Shown one piece after another: positions 12,172 to 23,432 of a stretch of DNA of 64,000 bases. The notes below the pieces were generated by a model that was not told the origin of the DNA, did not search any database, and saw only the letters and a program-made list of their open reading frames with translations. The DNA is taken from positions 47,829,261 to 47,893,260 of the forward strand of contig NC_079206.1 in NCBI RefSeq assembly GCF_026745355.1, written 5' to 3'. Position numbers and translations under genes: made by a program. Source of the DNA: Beta vulgaris subsp. vulgaris. Lineage: Eukaryota; Streptophyta; Magnoliopsida; Caryophyllales; Amaranthaceae. The first letter of the stretch is position 1; each line of letters opens with the position of its first letter.

Positions 12172-14017
12172 ATGGCTTCGAAAGATACCCCAAAGGTTAG
12201 GAAATCCAAAAGGAACCCTAAACCCGTAGATAATTCCGACGAGGTAATTATAGTAGAATCAGGGGTGATAGGGGGAAAGAACACAGTTAGCGAATTTATC
12301 GAAGAAGATGTAGAAGCATTTTTAGAGATAGTCAGGTTTACCAATTTCTACCAAAATCAAAATCCCCCAAAACGACGCAGGTCCTGACGACTGTCCTGAA
12401 GGTTGGGTAGTTCTTTATGAGTACCCTTTCAAGATTGGGTACAAATTCCCACTCAACCTGTTGATGACGCAACTTCTAACCGTCAAGCAAATTAGCCCTG
12501 GCCAACTAATGCCATTGGTTTGGCGAGTGGTTCACGTAATTGACAAGCTAACACAAGTTTCGAACACCATCTTCACCATTGAAGACCTTTTGTATGTTTA
12601 CGACATCAAGGCAGTGGAAAATACCAGATATACCTTCTTTTTGAAACCCGGACACCGTTCTTTAGTAGAAAACTCAGAGGCCAACGGCAGGGGTTGGAAA
12701 AAGAAATATTTCTTCTTAAAAAAGAAGTCTATGGGAAAGCACCTTGATTTTCTTCGCGACGGTTGGAATTCCGAAGGTAATTCTCCTACCCCATTGTATA
12801 TCTTTGAAAACTGTACCATTGACGTTGTCTAATTTGTGGTGTTATTGCAGAAATACTGCCTTTGCCCGTTGGGGAATCCACTTACTCAAACAGCAAAGTC
12901 CATTGGCTCCTGACGAAATACACCATCAAAAATCGGACGTTCAGGAACAACTTCAAAATCCCACCGTCCGACGACGAGACACTGCCCCAGTCTACCGAAG
13001 AACATACAATCACCTCTACAGATCCTACTAACAATACTTCTCCTTCCATGGCGTCAGGTAACTGTTCATCCGTCCAACCTTTCATTGCACACGACGTCCA
13101 TTCAAATTAACACCATGAATGTCTTCGCAGAAAATAACGCATCGCAACGCTCCAAGACCCCAACTGTCGTCTTGTCGGAAGCAGAGATGCTGGAGAGGGC
13201 AAAGAAGAGAAAGCAATCCGCCGTCAGTCATACAATGACGCCCCCACCTTCTGCTCCGTCTAAGACTGCCAAGACGTCCGTCTCTGCCGACGTCTCAAAA
13301 ACCGCCAGACCTCCTCTTCAAGAAGGAGAAACATTCACTATCAGTCTGCCCAAGAATTTTGGTGAGATAACTTCGACAGCTATTTTTCCGGCGGCGGAGA
13401 AATTAGCCTTCCCAGCTCCTCAACGGCGTCTAGCCAACCTCTCCTTGACTACTGTCGCCAACGAAGGACTAGCACTGCAAATACATGTAAGTAACTAAAT
13501 ATATGTTATGTTTTATTTCTACACATAAGACTTCACCTGACGTCGACGTCTGCCTCCTCAGGCCACCCAGAATAGTTTGGCGTTACGTTCTGCCGCTCTT
13601 TCTCTCGAGAAAGAATGCAAGACGCTGCGAGAGAAACTGAACAGGTCTACGTCGGCACTGACGGCGGCGGAGAAGAAAGTTGTGGAACTCTCCACTGAGT
13701 TATCCAAGGAGAAGAAACGGAACGACGATCTGACGGCCGACATGTCCTCGCTGAAGGAGGAGACTGACGCCACTGCAGCAAGCCTTAGAGAGGAGCTGGT
13801 TGACGCGGCCAGTCGCAATACTTGGAGGACCAAGGCCAGATTGATGAAGCAATTTTTGGACGGCCAGACGGCGTCCTGGACCCCGGAAGCGGACGTCAGG
13901 CAGTTCCTGGAGGTTTTTGGGACGCCAGAGGATTTGCTCCCTGAGGGTGCCGATGCTGCGGACACCATGGCGACGGCTGAATCTGACGCCAACGCCAAGC
14001 CAACTGACGCCACCTGA
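12172..14017 (+). CDS. Four-exon antisense gene of the Tat element (PF04195-like protein)
   Basis: Opposite in strand to gag-pol. Exons: 12172-12776, 12851-13057, 13131-13486 and 13562-14017. The introns (74, 73 and 75 bp) all start GT and end AG, with phases 1, 1 and 0, and the frame stays open across all three joins; the third donor is GTAAGT. The N-terminal part, with CPEGWVVLYEYPFKIGYKFP, ISPGQLMPLVWRVV and KKYFFL, resembles Pfam PF04195 'putative gypsy type transposon'. Exon 2 is Ser/Thr-rich. Exon 4 is a predicted coiled coil (about LEKECKTLREKL to SLREELVDAA) with an acidic Ala-rich tail. One defect: the frame before about 12363 differs from the frame after it, next to a CCCCCAAAA run, so either a one-base indel or an unrecognised splice. 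Function unknown; I assign none beyond family resemblance. Confidence 0.78.
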
Positions 14018-14643
14018 TCGTCTTTTGACTTTTCAAAAGGTGCTGCGACACCTATATCAACAAACAGTTTATGTAATAGTGTAGTTAAAGGTGCTATGTC
14101 ATCTAAACTTTGTGTTTTGTGAGGTTTGCTGTTGCGACATTTTAATTGTTTTGGTTTGTGCGTTGTTGAAACGATGTTGCGTTGTGTTCAAGAATTATGT
14201 TATGTTTATGCTATGTCGTGGTGTGTTTGTTTACAATGAATGTTGTTTTCTAGTAATTCATGAACACAAGCATGTATGTATATGTAGCGTTGTAAGGTAC
14301 CTTAGTAATGTAAGACAAGTGATGTTTTGGTTGCAATGAAGGGATAACTGCCGCTTCCAACCAAACACACTGGTCCTGCTAATGTTGTGGATGTAAAGGT
14401 TGTGTGAACCTGTCGGACGGAGATGAACGTCCGTCTGATCATGTGGGGGTTGCCCCTGTATCATCATATGCCATGCCCCTTATTTGTAATTGAATGAACC
14501 TACTACTCTGTCAACATAACTCACACACGCACGTTAGTTAAGGGGATGTCGTAAAGGAATTTAGAAACTAGGCAAAATAACATCATGGCAAGTTAAATTT
14601 AATGTTACCTATTCTAACTATTTAGTACATTCCGACGTATTAC
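14018..14643. other. Convergent spacer between the antisense gene and pol
   Basis: Six hundred bases without a supported reading frame. A perfect 7-bp hairpin (CTTTTGA, loop CTTT, TCAAAAG) lies at 14022-14039, just after the antisense stop. The rest is T/G-rich on the plus strand, as expected of a plant 3' UTR. Both genes point into it. Confidence 0.4.
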
Positions 14644-17600
14644 TCAAAAATGATAGCGTTTAAGATGAACGGCGTTCCAACTCCTTGGCACAGGTTTGCC
14701 GTCCTTGGTGCATATACGATAGGCACCATTACCTATTATTTTTTGAATCTTGTACGGGCCTTCCCATGCTGGTGCTAACTTCCCCGCATTGAGTTCCTTA
14801 GTGTTTTGAAAAACTTCTCTCAAGACCCAATCTCCAACGTTGAACGTTTTGGCCTTGACATTCTAGTTAAAGCTTCTAGCCACTATCTGCTGTTACGACG
14901 CCATTCGAACAAGGGCTGCTTCTCTTAATTCTTCACTTGTGACGATGTCATGGCCCAGTTCTTCGTCATTTCTACCTGGCATCAACAGCCCATAACGTGA
15001 CGTCGGGATGCGCACCTCAGGAGGAAGGACCGCTTCACACCCATAAACTAGAGAGAAAGGTGTTTGCCCCGTCGCCGTCCGCGGAGTAGTTATGTTTGCC
15101 CAAAGAATTGACGGGAGTTCTTCTGCCCACTTACCTTTGGCTGCTTTGAGACGCCTCTTAATAACTTGGATGATTGACTTGTTACTGGACTCAGCTTGAC
15201 CATTGGTCTGCGGATATCTAGGCGTCACGGTGCTGAGTTGTATATTCCATTTGGCCAAGAAATTCCTTGTGGGTGTGCTTATGAATTGGGAGCCGTTGTC
15301 GCAAATGATCTCGGAAGGGACACCGAACCTGCATGTGATGTTACGCCATATAAAAGTAATAACTTCTTTGTCGCGTACCTGGGTGAATGAATCAGCCTCA
15401 ATCCATTTAGAGAAGTAATCTGTTAAAGCTAGCATGAACACTTTTTGCCCCGGTGCTTGGGGGAGTTTCCCGACGATGTCCATCCCCCACCTCATGAAGG
15501 GCCATGGAGTGATGGTAGGGTGTAGTTTGTCCGCAGGTTGGTGCGACATGGCGGCATGACGCTGGCAGGCGTCGCACTTCTTAGCATATTCGACGACGTC
15601 TCGTCGTAACGTCGGCCAGTAGTATCCCATGCGCAAAGTCCTATTGGACAAACTGCATCCTCCCGAATGATTGCCGTAACATCCGTCGTGCATTTCTTGT
15701 AGTACTTGTTGGCATTCGTCGCCATCGAGGCATCTCAAGTATGGTCCTGCAATAGACTTCCGAAAGAGTATACCATCAAGTAAAACATACATCGAGGCTT
15801 TGAAACATACCTTTCTGGCCTGTAACCTGTCTTCGGGGAGGGTACCGTCTTTAAGGTATTGGATGAAGGGAGTCTGCCAACTTGTCGACGTTGTCGTGAC
15901 GTCACTGGTGTCGACGCCATTGACGTCCGTCATCATTTGGCTGGTGTCATCCTTCTTTGCCTTACAGACGGCAGGGGACGACAAATGCACTATGGGTATG
16001 CTCTTGAACCCTGACTTCCTCATAGCTGATCCGATGTTTGCTAATGCATCTGCTTGCGTGTTTTGGTCCCTGGGAATCTGAAAAATGTCAAACTTCACAA
16101 AAGATTTTACCTTTGCCTGGACAGCGTCAAGATATGCCGTCATTTTGGAATCCTTGGCGGCAAATTCCCCTTTTATTTGACTGACGATGAGCAGCGAATC
16201 ACTGTATCCTTCTACTTCAGTGGCGTTTAGGTCTTTGGCTAATGTCAACCCTGCTAACAGTGCCTCGTACTCTGCCTCGTTGTTGGTGGCTTTGAAGTCG
16301 CAACTAATAGCCCGGGCTATGATGTCCCCTTGTGACGACTTTAGCAGGACGCCTAACCCGGCGCCCCGAAAATTGGAAGACCCGTCTACATGCAAAATCC
16401 ACTTATTGTTAGTTGTGTTAATTTCAAGCATACTTACCTCCGTCTGGGCTATCGCCTCCAGTCGTGGGCTAAAGTCAGCCACAAAATTCGCTAATGCTTG
16501 CGATTTTATCGCTGTTCGAGGCTGGTATGTGATGTCATAACTGCTTAGCGCAATTGCCCACTTGCTCATTCTTCCAGTTAATTCTGGACGTCTTAAAATA
16601 GACTTAACGGGGTAGTTAGTTTTGACATGGATAGAATGTGCTTCAAAATAGTGTTTCAGTTTCTTGGACGCCGTCACTATTGCTAGGACGAGCTTTTCCA
16701 GAGAAGAATACCTGGTTTCGGCGTCGACCAAAGACTTACTTACATAGTACACTGGCAACTGTCCTTCTTGTCCTTCCCTGGTCAGGACGGCACTTACCGA
16801 GGATTCGCTGACGGCGACATATAATTGCAGCGGCTCGTCGGCTACTGGTTTGGACAGGAGAGGCGGTGTCATCAAGTATTGCTTGAGATCTTGGAGGGCT
16901 CGTTCGTGCTCTGGCGTCCAATCAAATCCTTTATTCTTCTTTAGGACGTCATAAAACAGCTGACACTTATCCGAGGATTTTGAGATAAAACGATTCAGAG
17001 CGGCGACACGTCCTGTTAGCTTTTGTACTTCTTTTAGATTTCGCGGTGACTGAATGTTGAGGATAGCCTTGATCTGGTCTGGACTAGCCTCGATGCCCCG
17101 CTTCGTAACGATGTACCCCAAGAATTTACCTGCAGACACTCCAAAAGAACATTTTGTGGGGTTGAGTTTAATGCCATACCTTCGAATGACGTCGAATGAT
17201 TGTTGTAGGTGCGACACATGGTCATGTGAATTTTTGGACTTGACTAGCATATTGTCGATGTAGACCTCCATGGTATCCCCTAGCTGGTCCTTGAACATTG
17301 CATTGACTAGCCGCTGGTAAGTTGCGCCGGCGTTTTTTAACCCAAACGGCATGACTTTGTAGCAATAGATCCCGCGGTCAGTGACAAACGACGTCTTCTC
17401 TTGGTCTTCTGGATGCATGAGTATTTGATTGTACCCTGAGAATGCGTCCATGAATGACAGCAGCTCATGTCATGCAGTAGCGTCCACCATGGCGTCGATG
17501 TGCGGCAAAGGAAATGAGTCTTTGGGACATGCCTTGTTGAGGTCAGTGAAGTCTATACAGACCCTCCACTTCTCGTTTTTCTTACCTACAACAACGACGT

Positions 17601-17894
17601 TAGCTAACCAGTCAGGATATTTTACTTCCCTTACCTTACCGGTGTCGATCAACTTTTGTACTTCGTCGTTGATAATTTGATTTCTCTCAGGGGCGAACTT
17701 ACGTCTCTTCTGTTTGACCGGCTTGTAATTCGGGTCAACGTTGAGCTTGTGTGTGATCACGTCGGGATCTATCCCTGTGACGTCCTCGTGGGACCATGCA
17801 AAACAGTCAGCGTTAGTTTTAAGGAAATCTATTACCTGTTGACGGACGTCGGGGGATAAAGCGGCCCCTATTTTGACTGGGCTCTTGCGTGGCA
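14644..17894 (-). pseudogene. Gypsy-1 pol: RT, RNase H, second RNase H, integrase
   Basis: One minus-strand frame runs from about 17894 to the final TGA at 14644-14646, interrupted only by TGA 17470, TAA 14893 and TAG 14863. RT: VCIDFTDLNKACPKDSFPLP, MPFGLKNAGATYQ, and active site VYIDNMLVKS (17251-17253 encode Asn where Asp is normal). First RNase H around LPVYYVSKSL; second, Tat-type, from WILHVDGSSNFRGAG through NNEAEYEALLAGL and QNTQADALANIG. Integrase: zinc site with CDACQRH, then D in WGMDIVG, D in ICDNGSQF, E in NGQAESSNKS, all present. The end, HLKRYHF, is usual for Tat. Because of the stops and the YIDN change it should not give active enzyme. Confidence 0.92.
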
Positions 17895-17954
17895 GACGAC
17901 CTCGTCAACTTGCTGCTCGTCGAAATCTTGTTCCCCCAACGTCCCCGTCTGTAA

Positions 17955-18450
17955 TTGCTATGCTTCCGATTTCCTTGGCTTCAAGGACGTCTTATAGCAT
18001 TCCTTTGCGATCCGTCTGTCCCCTTTGATTTCCTGCACTCCCCATTTGGTAGGGAACTTCAAAGATTGGTGGAACGAGAGGGACAGCCTTCATGCTATGG
18101 ATCCATGGCCTGCCTAAAATCACATTATAAGAAGAAGGGCAGTCAATGACATAAAACTTAGTTGGCATGTTAACTCCCTTGGCGAAGTGGGCAGGGTCAC
18201 TTCTCCCATGGTATGCTTGGATTCTCCGCTGAATCCGACAAGGACAGTAGATTTGGATGACGTCACGTCATCGATCCCCATGTCCTCAGACGCCTCTCAT
18301 CAGGATGTTTGCTGAACTGCCATTGTCCACTAACACACGTTTTAAGCAAGCAATTACTGACAGTTAAGATATTACCAGACCGTCATGGTGTATGTCTCTG
18401 TCGTCGCCGAGATCGGCGTCATCGAAGGTAATCGGCATGGCCTCCAGTTC
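17955..18450 (-). pseudogene. Gypsy-1 aspartic protease region (degraded)
   Basis: On the minus strand three phrases survive in different frames: MPITFDDADL (about 18430), RVLVDNGSSANIL (about 18305-18345), which is the protease active site with DNG in place of the commoner DTG, and YNVILGRPWIHSMKAVPL (about 18090-18150). At least one stop and several frameshifts separate them. This is the most decayed part of the element. Confidence 0.75.
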
Positions 18451-18531
18451 GACGTCACGGGGGTGACGGAGTTCCTTGGGGACGGCGTCTTGATTAAACC
18501 GTCTCGTGCATGCCTTTAGCTGCAGAATATG

Positions 18532-20006
18532 TTAGTCCACAATATCTGAACCACCGCTAATAACATTAATTACCTTGACATGCGGCGGGGATGACGGCGG
18601 TTGACGTCGGTCGTCATTTTTTGACACCGTCTGCTTACCCTTCTCCGTCAGCAAGTCTTTCAGGTACCCTTGCTTCAGCAGGTGGGACACCTCTCGCCTC
18701 AGAGCGACACACTCGTCGGTGTGATGCCCATGGTCTCCGTGGAACTCGCACCATTTGGATTTGTCGCGATGGGCCGTCGATTTCTCGTTCCTGAAAGGCC
18801 ATTTAACAGCAGAACCTAAAGAATGTAAAGTATTAATGATACCTCCCATAGTGACGTTGAAGCCATATTCGCTTAGCTTGGGGGAAGGCCGGGATCATTC
18901 TTCCAATCATTGGCTGTCCGTCATGACGGACGCTATGAACCTGTGCGGGCGCTCTAAGGCTTTTGACGCCACGACGTCTGCTTGCTGGACGCTGCTTTCC
19001 GGCTGTCAGCATTGGCATAAGCCTTTCTGGACTGCATGTCTTCCTCCAGCCTGATTTGCGCCAGGGCCTTGGCTTGAGCATCCTCGAACGTCGGACAAGG
19101 ATACTTGGTCAGCTCCTTGTAGAGGTCGGACTCCTCATCTAAGCCACGCCTGAAAGCTTCAATGGCCGTCCGGGCGTCGCAATTTGGAATGGACACCTTT
19201 TCCCTGTTAAACCTGTTCACAAACTCTTTGAGAGACTCGTCAGATTTTTGCACAATTCTGTGCAAATCGCTGGCTTGCTTTTCCATTTTGCGACTGCTAG
19301 CAAATTGCATATTAAAAGTATTGACTAATTGAGCAAAAGAATAAATAATCCCGTTATCGAGATTAATGAACCACTGTAGTGCTGGACCGGTCAGCGTCGA
19401 GCCAAAGCCTTTGCACATGCATGCTTCCCGCATATTTTTCGGGATCGAAATGGTGATCATCCGTTGCTTGTATTGTGCGACATGATCATTAGGATCGGTG
19501 GTGCCGTCATACAGCTTCATGGATGGGACAGAGAACCTCTTGGGCACCTCGATCAACGCGATGGGATCTGCAAAAGGAGAATCAGCATAACTGTTAGGAG
19601 TAGCTTTTTCCATAGGCCTGGGGACACCAGGGATACGAGCGATCATGTCTTCCAGTTGCTGGAGACGCTGCTGGATAGGATCATCAAGACGGCCTTGGGC
19701 GAGCTCTTTCGAGGGATTAGCACCGTCATTCTCGCCGCCATCAGCATCTTCCTTTTCCGAATCATCAGCATCTTCGAGATCAGCATGATTCGCTGGGGTC
19801 TCGAACCCTTCGCCGTCCAGATTTTGCATCCTGGAGACGCCACGGACATTGCGAGGCTTGGGCCCCTTTGACGTCTTCTTGGCGGATTTCAAGCTTTGGA
19901 TCTCCATGCACGACGCGACATAGCTTTCCTTTAACGTTGCCATCTCCGCTTTGACGCGATTGAGTTCGTCAATGACTTCCTGGGTGGTAACCCATTGTCC
20001 TGCCAT
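18532..20006 (-). pseudogene. Gypsy-1 gag (retrotransposon Gag domain, frameshifted)
   Basis: The natural start is ATG at 20004-20006 (MAGQWVTTQEVIDELNRVKA), about 100 bases from the LTR. An N-terminal coiled coil and a very acidic stretch (LEDADDSEKEDADGG) precede the Gag domain, recognised by FGSTLTGPALQWFINL, ESLKEFVNRFNREKVSI and IEAFRRGLDEES. The frame stops at 18954 and resumes shifted with GGIINTLHSLGSAVKW and a zinc-binding CEFHGDHGHHTDEC typical of Tat Gag. The break near 18900 separates capsid from the nucleic-acid binding part. Confidence 0.88.
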
Positions 20007-20089
20007 AGCAAATACGAAAAGATGGAAGAGTATGGAAAAATAAAATGAAAAGATGTGATTGTCAATAAACGTATGAAGATCTTGCTGTG

Positions 20090-20107
20090 GCCCCACGGTG
20101 GGCGCCA
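20090..20107 (-). promoter_or_regulatory. Primer binding site of Gypsy-1, tRNA-Lys type
   Basis: The plus strand reads GCCCCACGGTGGGCGCCA, identical to the 3' end (with CCA) of plant tRNA-Lys(CUU) as I recall it. It lies three bases from the 5' LTR, so the element RNA would pair with that tRNA. Confidence 0.85.
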
Positions 20108-20110
20108 AAT

Positions 20111-20683
20111 TGTTTATGCCGATTTTGTATTAAATACGCAAAATGTTAAGGTGCCAACAACTAGATCAATATACGAATAATAACCAACATTATGAAAGAA
20201 ATAAATAATGCAAATTAAATAAAGCAGTAAAAGACGCAAGAAATTGTTGACGCGGAAAACCCAAAAGGGAAAAACCGCGGGTGATGCTCTTGATCACCAA
20301 TCCACTAATATGACGTCGATGTCGTACAAAGATCAAGCAAAGTAATGAACTTTGTTTTCTCGTTACAAGAGGAATTATGGTAGTGAGTGAGAGAGGGAAT
20401 ATTAAAGAAGAAACTAGAGAGAGATAAGAAATATATCAGCAGCCAGCCTCCTAGGTTTACACAAGATTACATATATATGCGAGAATCTTTTCTACTGATT
20501 TTGTGAGCTGCTTCCACCATCTTAGCGCCACGTCACCCACAATCCCCCTTGTATCTCAACTGCTTAACTGCCCCACTGATGTATTTGAACTGGTCCACCT
20601 TATTTTGGCGGCCCAACTTTAATTCTCCCTCCACTTTGAATTGTTTGCAATGTAGCGCCAAGGTGTCCAACGTGGGCCCAACA
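20111..20683 (-). repeat. 5' LTR of Gypsy-1
   Basis: It starts TGTTTATGCC and ends GGGCCCAACA, followed by GTACT. A GCATATATATG stretch on the minus strand (about 20470-20480) could be its TATA box. Confidence 0.96.
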
Positions 20684-20688
20684 GTACT

Positions 20689-20890
20689 CTTGTCAGTTTT
20701 CGCGTTATTTAAAATCCCTGCCAATTCTGATCGCTCGCTCTAGACCGAGCGAACACTCCTTCATCAATGTAATAAATACATTAATAAACTCTATGTAACT
20801 CATGTTGATTCGAGTCCCACCACCATAACCATTGCGACTCAAAACCACGTGACATGAAACCAATACATCTAATACTCTAAATCTCCAATA
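20689..20890 (-). repeat. 5' LTR of the copia element, outer part
   Basis: It resumes the copia LTR after the Tat insertion; CTCCTTCATCAATGTAATAA and AACCACGTGACATGAAAC also occur near 536 and 620 in the other LTR. The end is CTCCAATA where the other LTR has CTCCAACA, so the terminal CA has become TA. Confidence 0.9.
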
Positions 20891-20895
20891 AAATG

Positions 20896-21253
20896 TAAGA
20901 TTTGGAGAATATGTGAGGACATCATCTTGAATCAACACCTTAATTTGAGGCGCAATTAATGTATCTTAGGTTTGCTATCATATTGTAAACACCCGACTCC
21001 TAATGTAAAGAGATGGAGTACGACTATTGTTAATTTTTTTTCGCCATTACGAAGATTGAAGACAATATGTGCTTATGAAAAATACATGTTATATACGAAT
21101 AATCTAACTATTTTACTTTCCATCAATTACTTCATTCTTTCCATATATCTTATATGAGAAAATGGTCTATCTAAACACTTAACATGAGTTGGTAAATTAA
21201 CATATATAGGAATAGGATAATATGAAAATCATTACTTATGGAGTTAGTCTTGC
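20896..21253. other. AT-rich flank without recognised content
   Basis: No reading frame or terminal repeat structure was recognised here. It is the right-hand flank of the copia element. Confidence 0.4.
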
Positions 21254-21600
21254 GTGGACCTAGTCCGCCATAATATTATTATGGACCAATGCCACTTATT
21301 TAACACAGTGACCCCTTTTCTTCCATATAGTATACTTTTAAAATTTTAAGTTACATTGTACAGTTACTATATACCATAGTTACCGTTCTTTTTTAATGTA
21401 GTCACTCTTTCTTACACTAGTTTATCATAGTAAAATTTTCACTTTCTAACAACGTAACCTTTTATTTAACATAGTCAAACTTTACAGCTTATATCTACTC
21501 ATCTTTTATATCTATTTTTCTATACAATGACTTTTTTGTCCATAAATCAAATGAATTAGCATTAGTGGTCCACACTACTTTAGTGTGGACTAGGTCTATA
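21254..21600. mobile_element. Possible MITE with GGACCTAGTCC ends
   Basis: GTGGACCTAGTCCGC near 21254 is repeated inverted as GTGTGGACTAGGTC near 21581. The interior is AT-rich and non-coding. No target duplication was found, so this is only a candidate fold-back element. Confidence 0.3.
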
Positions 21601-21639
21601 TAAGTTTTTTTTTACTTCGTTATGCTGAAAACTACAACA

Positions 21640-21842
21640 TAAAATGAGCAAAAACATAGAATGAGCAAAACTTATGATGAGTAAAAAATCGTTAAATGAA
21701 CAAAAGTTTCTTAAATTATAATGAGCAAAAATGTAAAAGGAACAAAAATTATTTAAATGAGCAAAAGTTTCTTAAAATGACCAAAAGCTTCCTAAAATAA
21801 GCAGAAGTTTCTTAAATGAGCAAAAATTTATAAAATGAGTAA
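21640..21842. repeat. Degenerate ~20-bp array with core AAATGAGCAAAA
   Basis: About ten imperfect units such as AAATGAGCAAAAGTTTCTT follow one another. The same core recurs in an array at 38690-38870. Confidence 0.65.
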
Positions 21843-22048
21843 AAAGGTCATTTTCACAACACATGCACCATTTTTCTATTTTAGTTGTTTCACAATAATT
21901 GCAACATTCATCTTTTGGATGTCTCATAATACATCCCCTCCTTTAAATCATAATTACGTGGGTTTGAAATGCACTCACAACCCTCTCTTTTTTCTCATCC
22001 TTGGTTTGTATATGACATACATAAATGCTACTTGTATTGTGAAACGAG

Positions 22049-22707
<659 letters not shown>

Positions 22708-23298
22708 CTCTATTATATAAGGCAAGGGGGGAACTATGGTGTCCCCGAATGAAGAGACTATGTTACCCCCTTCCCATTCTAAATTACAAACTCACTTACA
22801 AATTAAGGGGGCATCAAACAAAAATACCAAATATATAATTATAACAATCACTTACAAGTCAACTAAAATCATAAAATTGCATAATTTATGTTATGCAAAT
22901 CACTAAAATGAGGAAAATTTAGAAAAACTTAAAAATTCACTTACAAACTACAACCTATGAAAAAATTGACTTGAAATCAAAGTGTCCACTTTCTTTACAA
23001 TTTATGAAGTACTGTACTTAATTCAAAAATCAACTAAAAAATCATAATATTAGAAATCATAAACAAATTCAATAAAATTTCTATTTTATTCATAGAATTT
23101 AACTTTGAAAAGTAAAAAAAAAAAACATAAAGAATGGTGAGAGACTTAAGTGACAGAAACTAAACCAATAAAATTTTGCAACTAAAAACAATTATACTTC
23201 GTATGTGTAATGTTCAAATCTTAACTCTTATGCCGAAGAAAATTGAGTTTCTGTTTCGAAAAAAAATCAAGCACGCATCGCATGCAAAAAATTCTAGT
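22708..23298 (+). mobile_element. Non-autonomous Helitron B
   Basis: The 5' end is TCTCTATTATATAAGGCAAG, a usual Helitron 5' start (TC). The 3' end is CTAGT (CTRRT rule), preceded by a hairpin GCACGC/GCATGC with loop ATC and one C-A mismatch at 23271-23285. No coding content; it would depend on a helicase supplied elsewhere. Confidence 0.72.
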
Positions 23299-23432
23299 GT
23301 GATATAAGCCAAGGGGGAGCAATATTGCCCCCCTTTGAATTTACATATTCACCCCTCCACAATATAAAAGTTAAAACCATTACACACATAAACTTACCAA
23401 AAAAAAAAAATAAACCAAATCTCTATTAAACC

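Larger units (their letters stand above)
11345..20683 (-). mobile_element. Ty3/gypsy Tat-lineage retrotransposon with antisense gene (Gypsy-1)
   Basis: A complete 9.3-kb element with LTRs of 572 and 573 bp and perfect 5-bp duplications GTACT (11340-11344, 20684-20688). Minus-strand order: 5' LTR, tRNA-Lys primer site, gag, protease, RT, RNase H, a second (archaeal-type) RNase H, integrase, then 2.7 kb holding an opposite-strand gene, polypurine tract and 3' LTR. The second RNase H and antisense gene are marks of the Tat lineage. I counted 11 LTR substitutions and one indel (1.9%). At an assumed plant rate of 1.3e-8 per site per year that is about 0.7-0.8 million years. Pol has few stops, so it died recently; the protease region is worse. 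Confidence 0.96.
86..20890 (-). mobile_element. Ty1/copia LTR retrotransposon, interrupted by three later insertions
   Basis: Two related LTRs flank copia gag and pol remnants, all on the minus strand in the order gag (10.8 kb), protease, integrase, reverse transcriptase, RNase H (1.1 kb). Flanking 5-mers AAACG (81-85) and AAATG (20891-20895) are a target duplication with one C/T change. The body is split by a plus-strand LINE, a minus-strand LINE fragment and a Tat gypsy element lodged in the 5' LTR. The two LTRs differ at about 20 of 255 sampled positions (roughly 8%), so this is the oldest element of the left nest. It cannot be autonomous: every domain has stops or frameshifts and there is a deletion between RT and RNase H. 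No canonical primer binding site is visible beside 10885. Confidence 0.92.

Noticed and set aside
18591..18794. Plus-strand open frames opposite gag and pol of Gypsy-1 (for example 15800-16081, 16187-16540, 19464-19871)
   Set aside because: They are mirror frames of real gag-pol coding sequence. Only the 12172-14017 region has its own splice sites and domain similarity.
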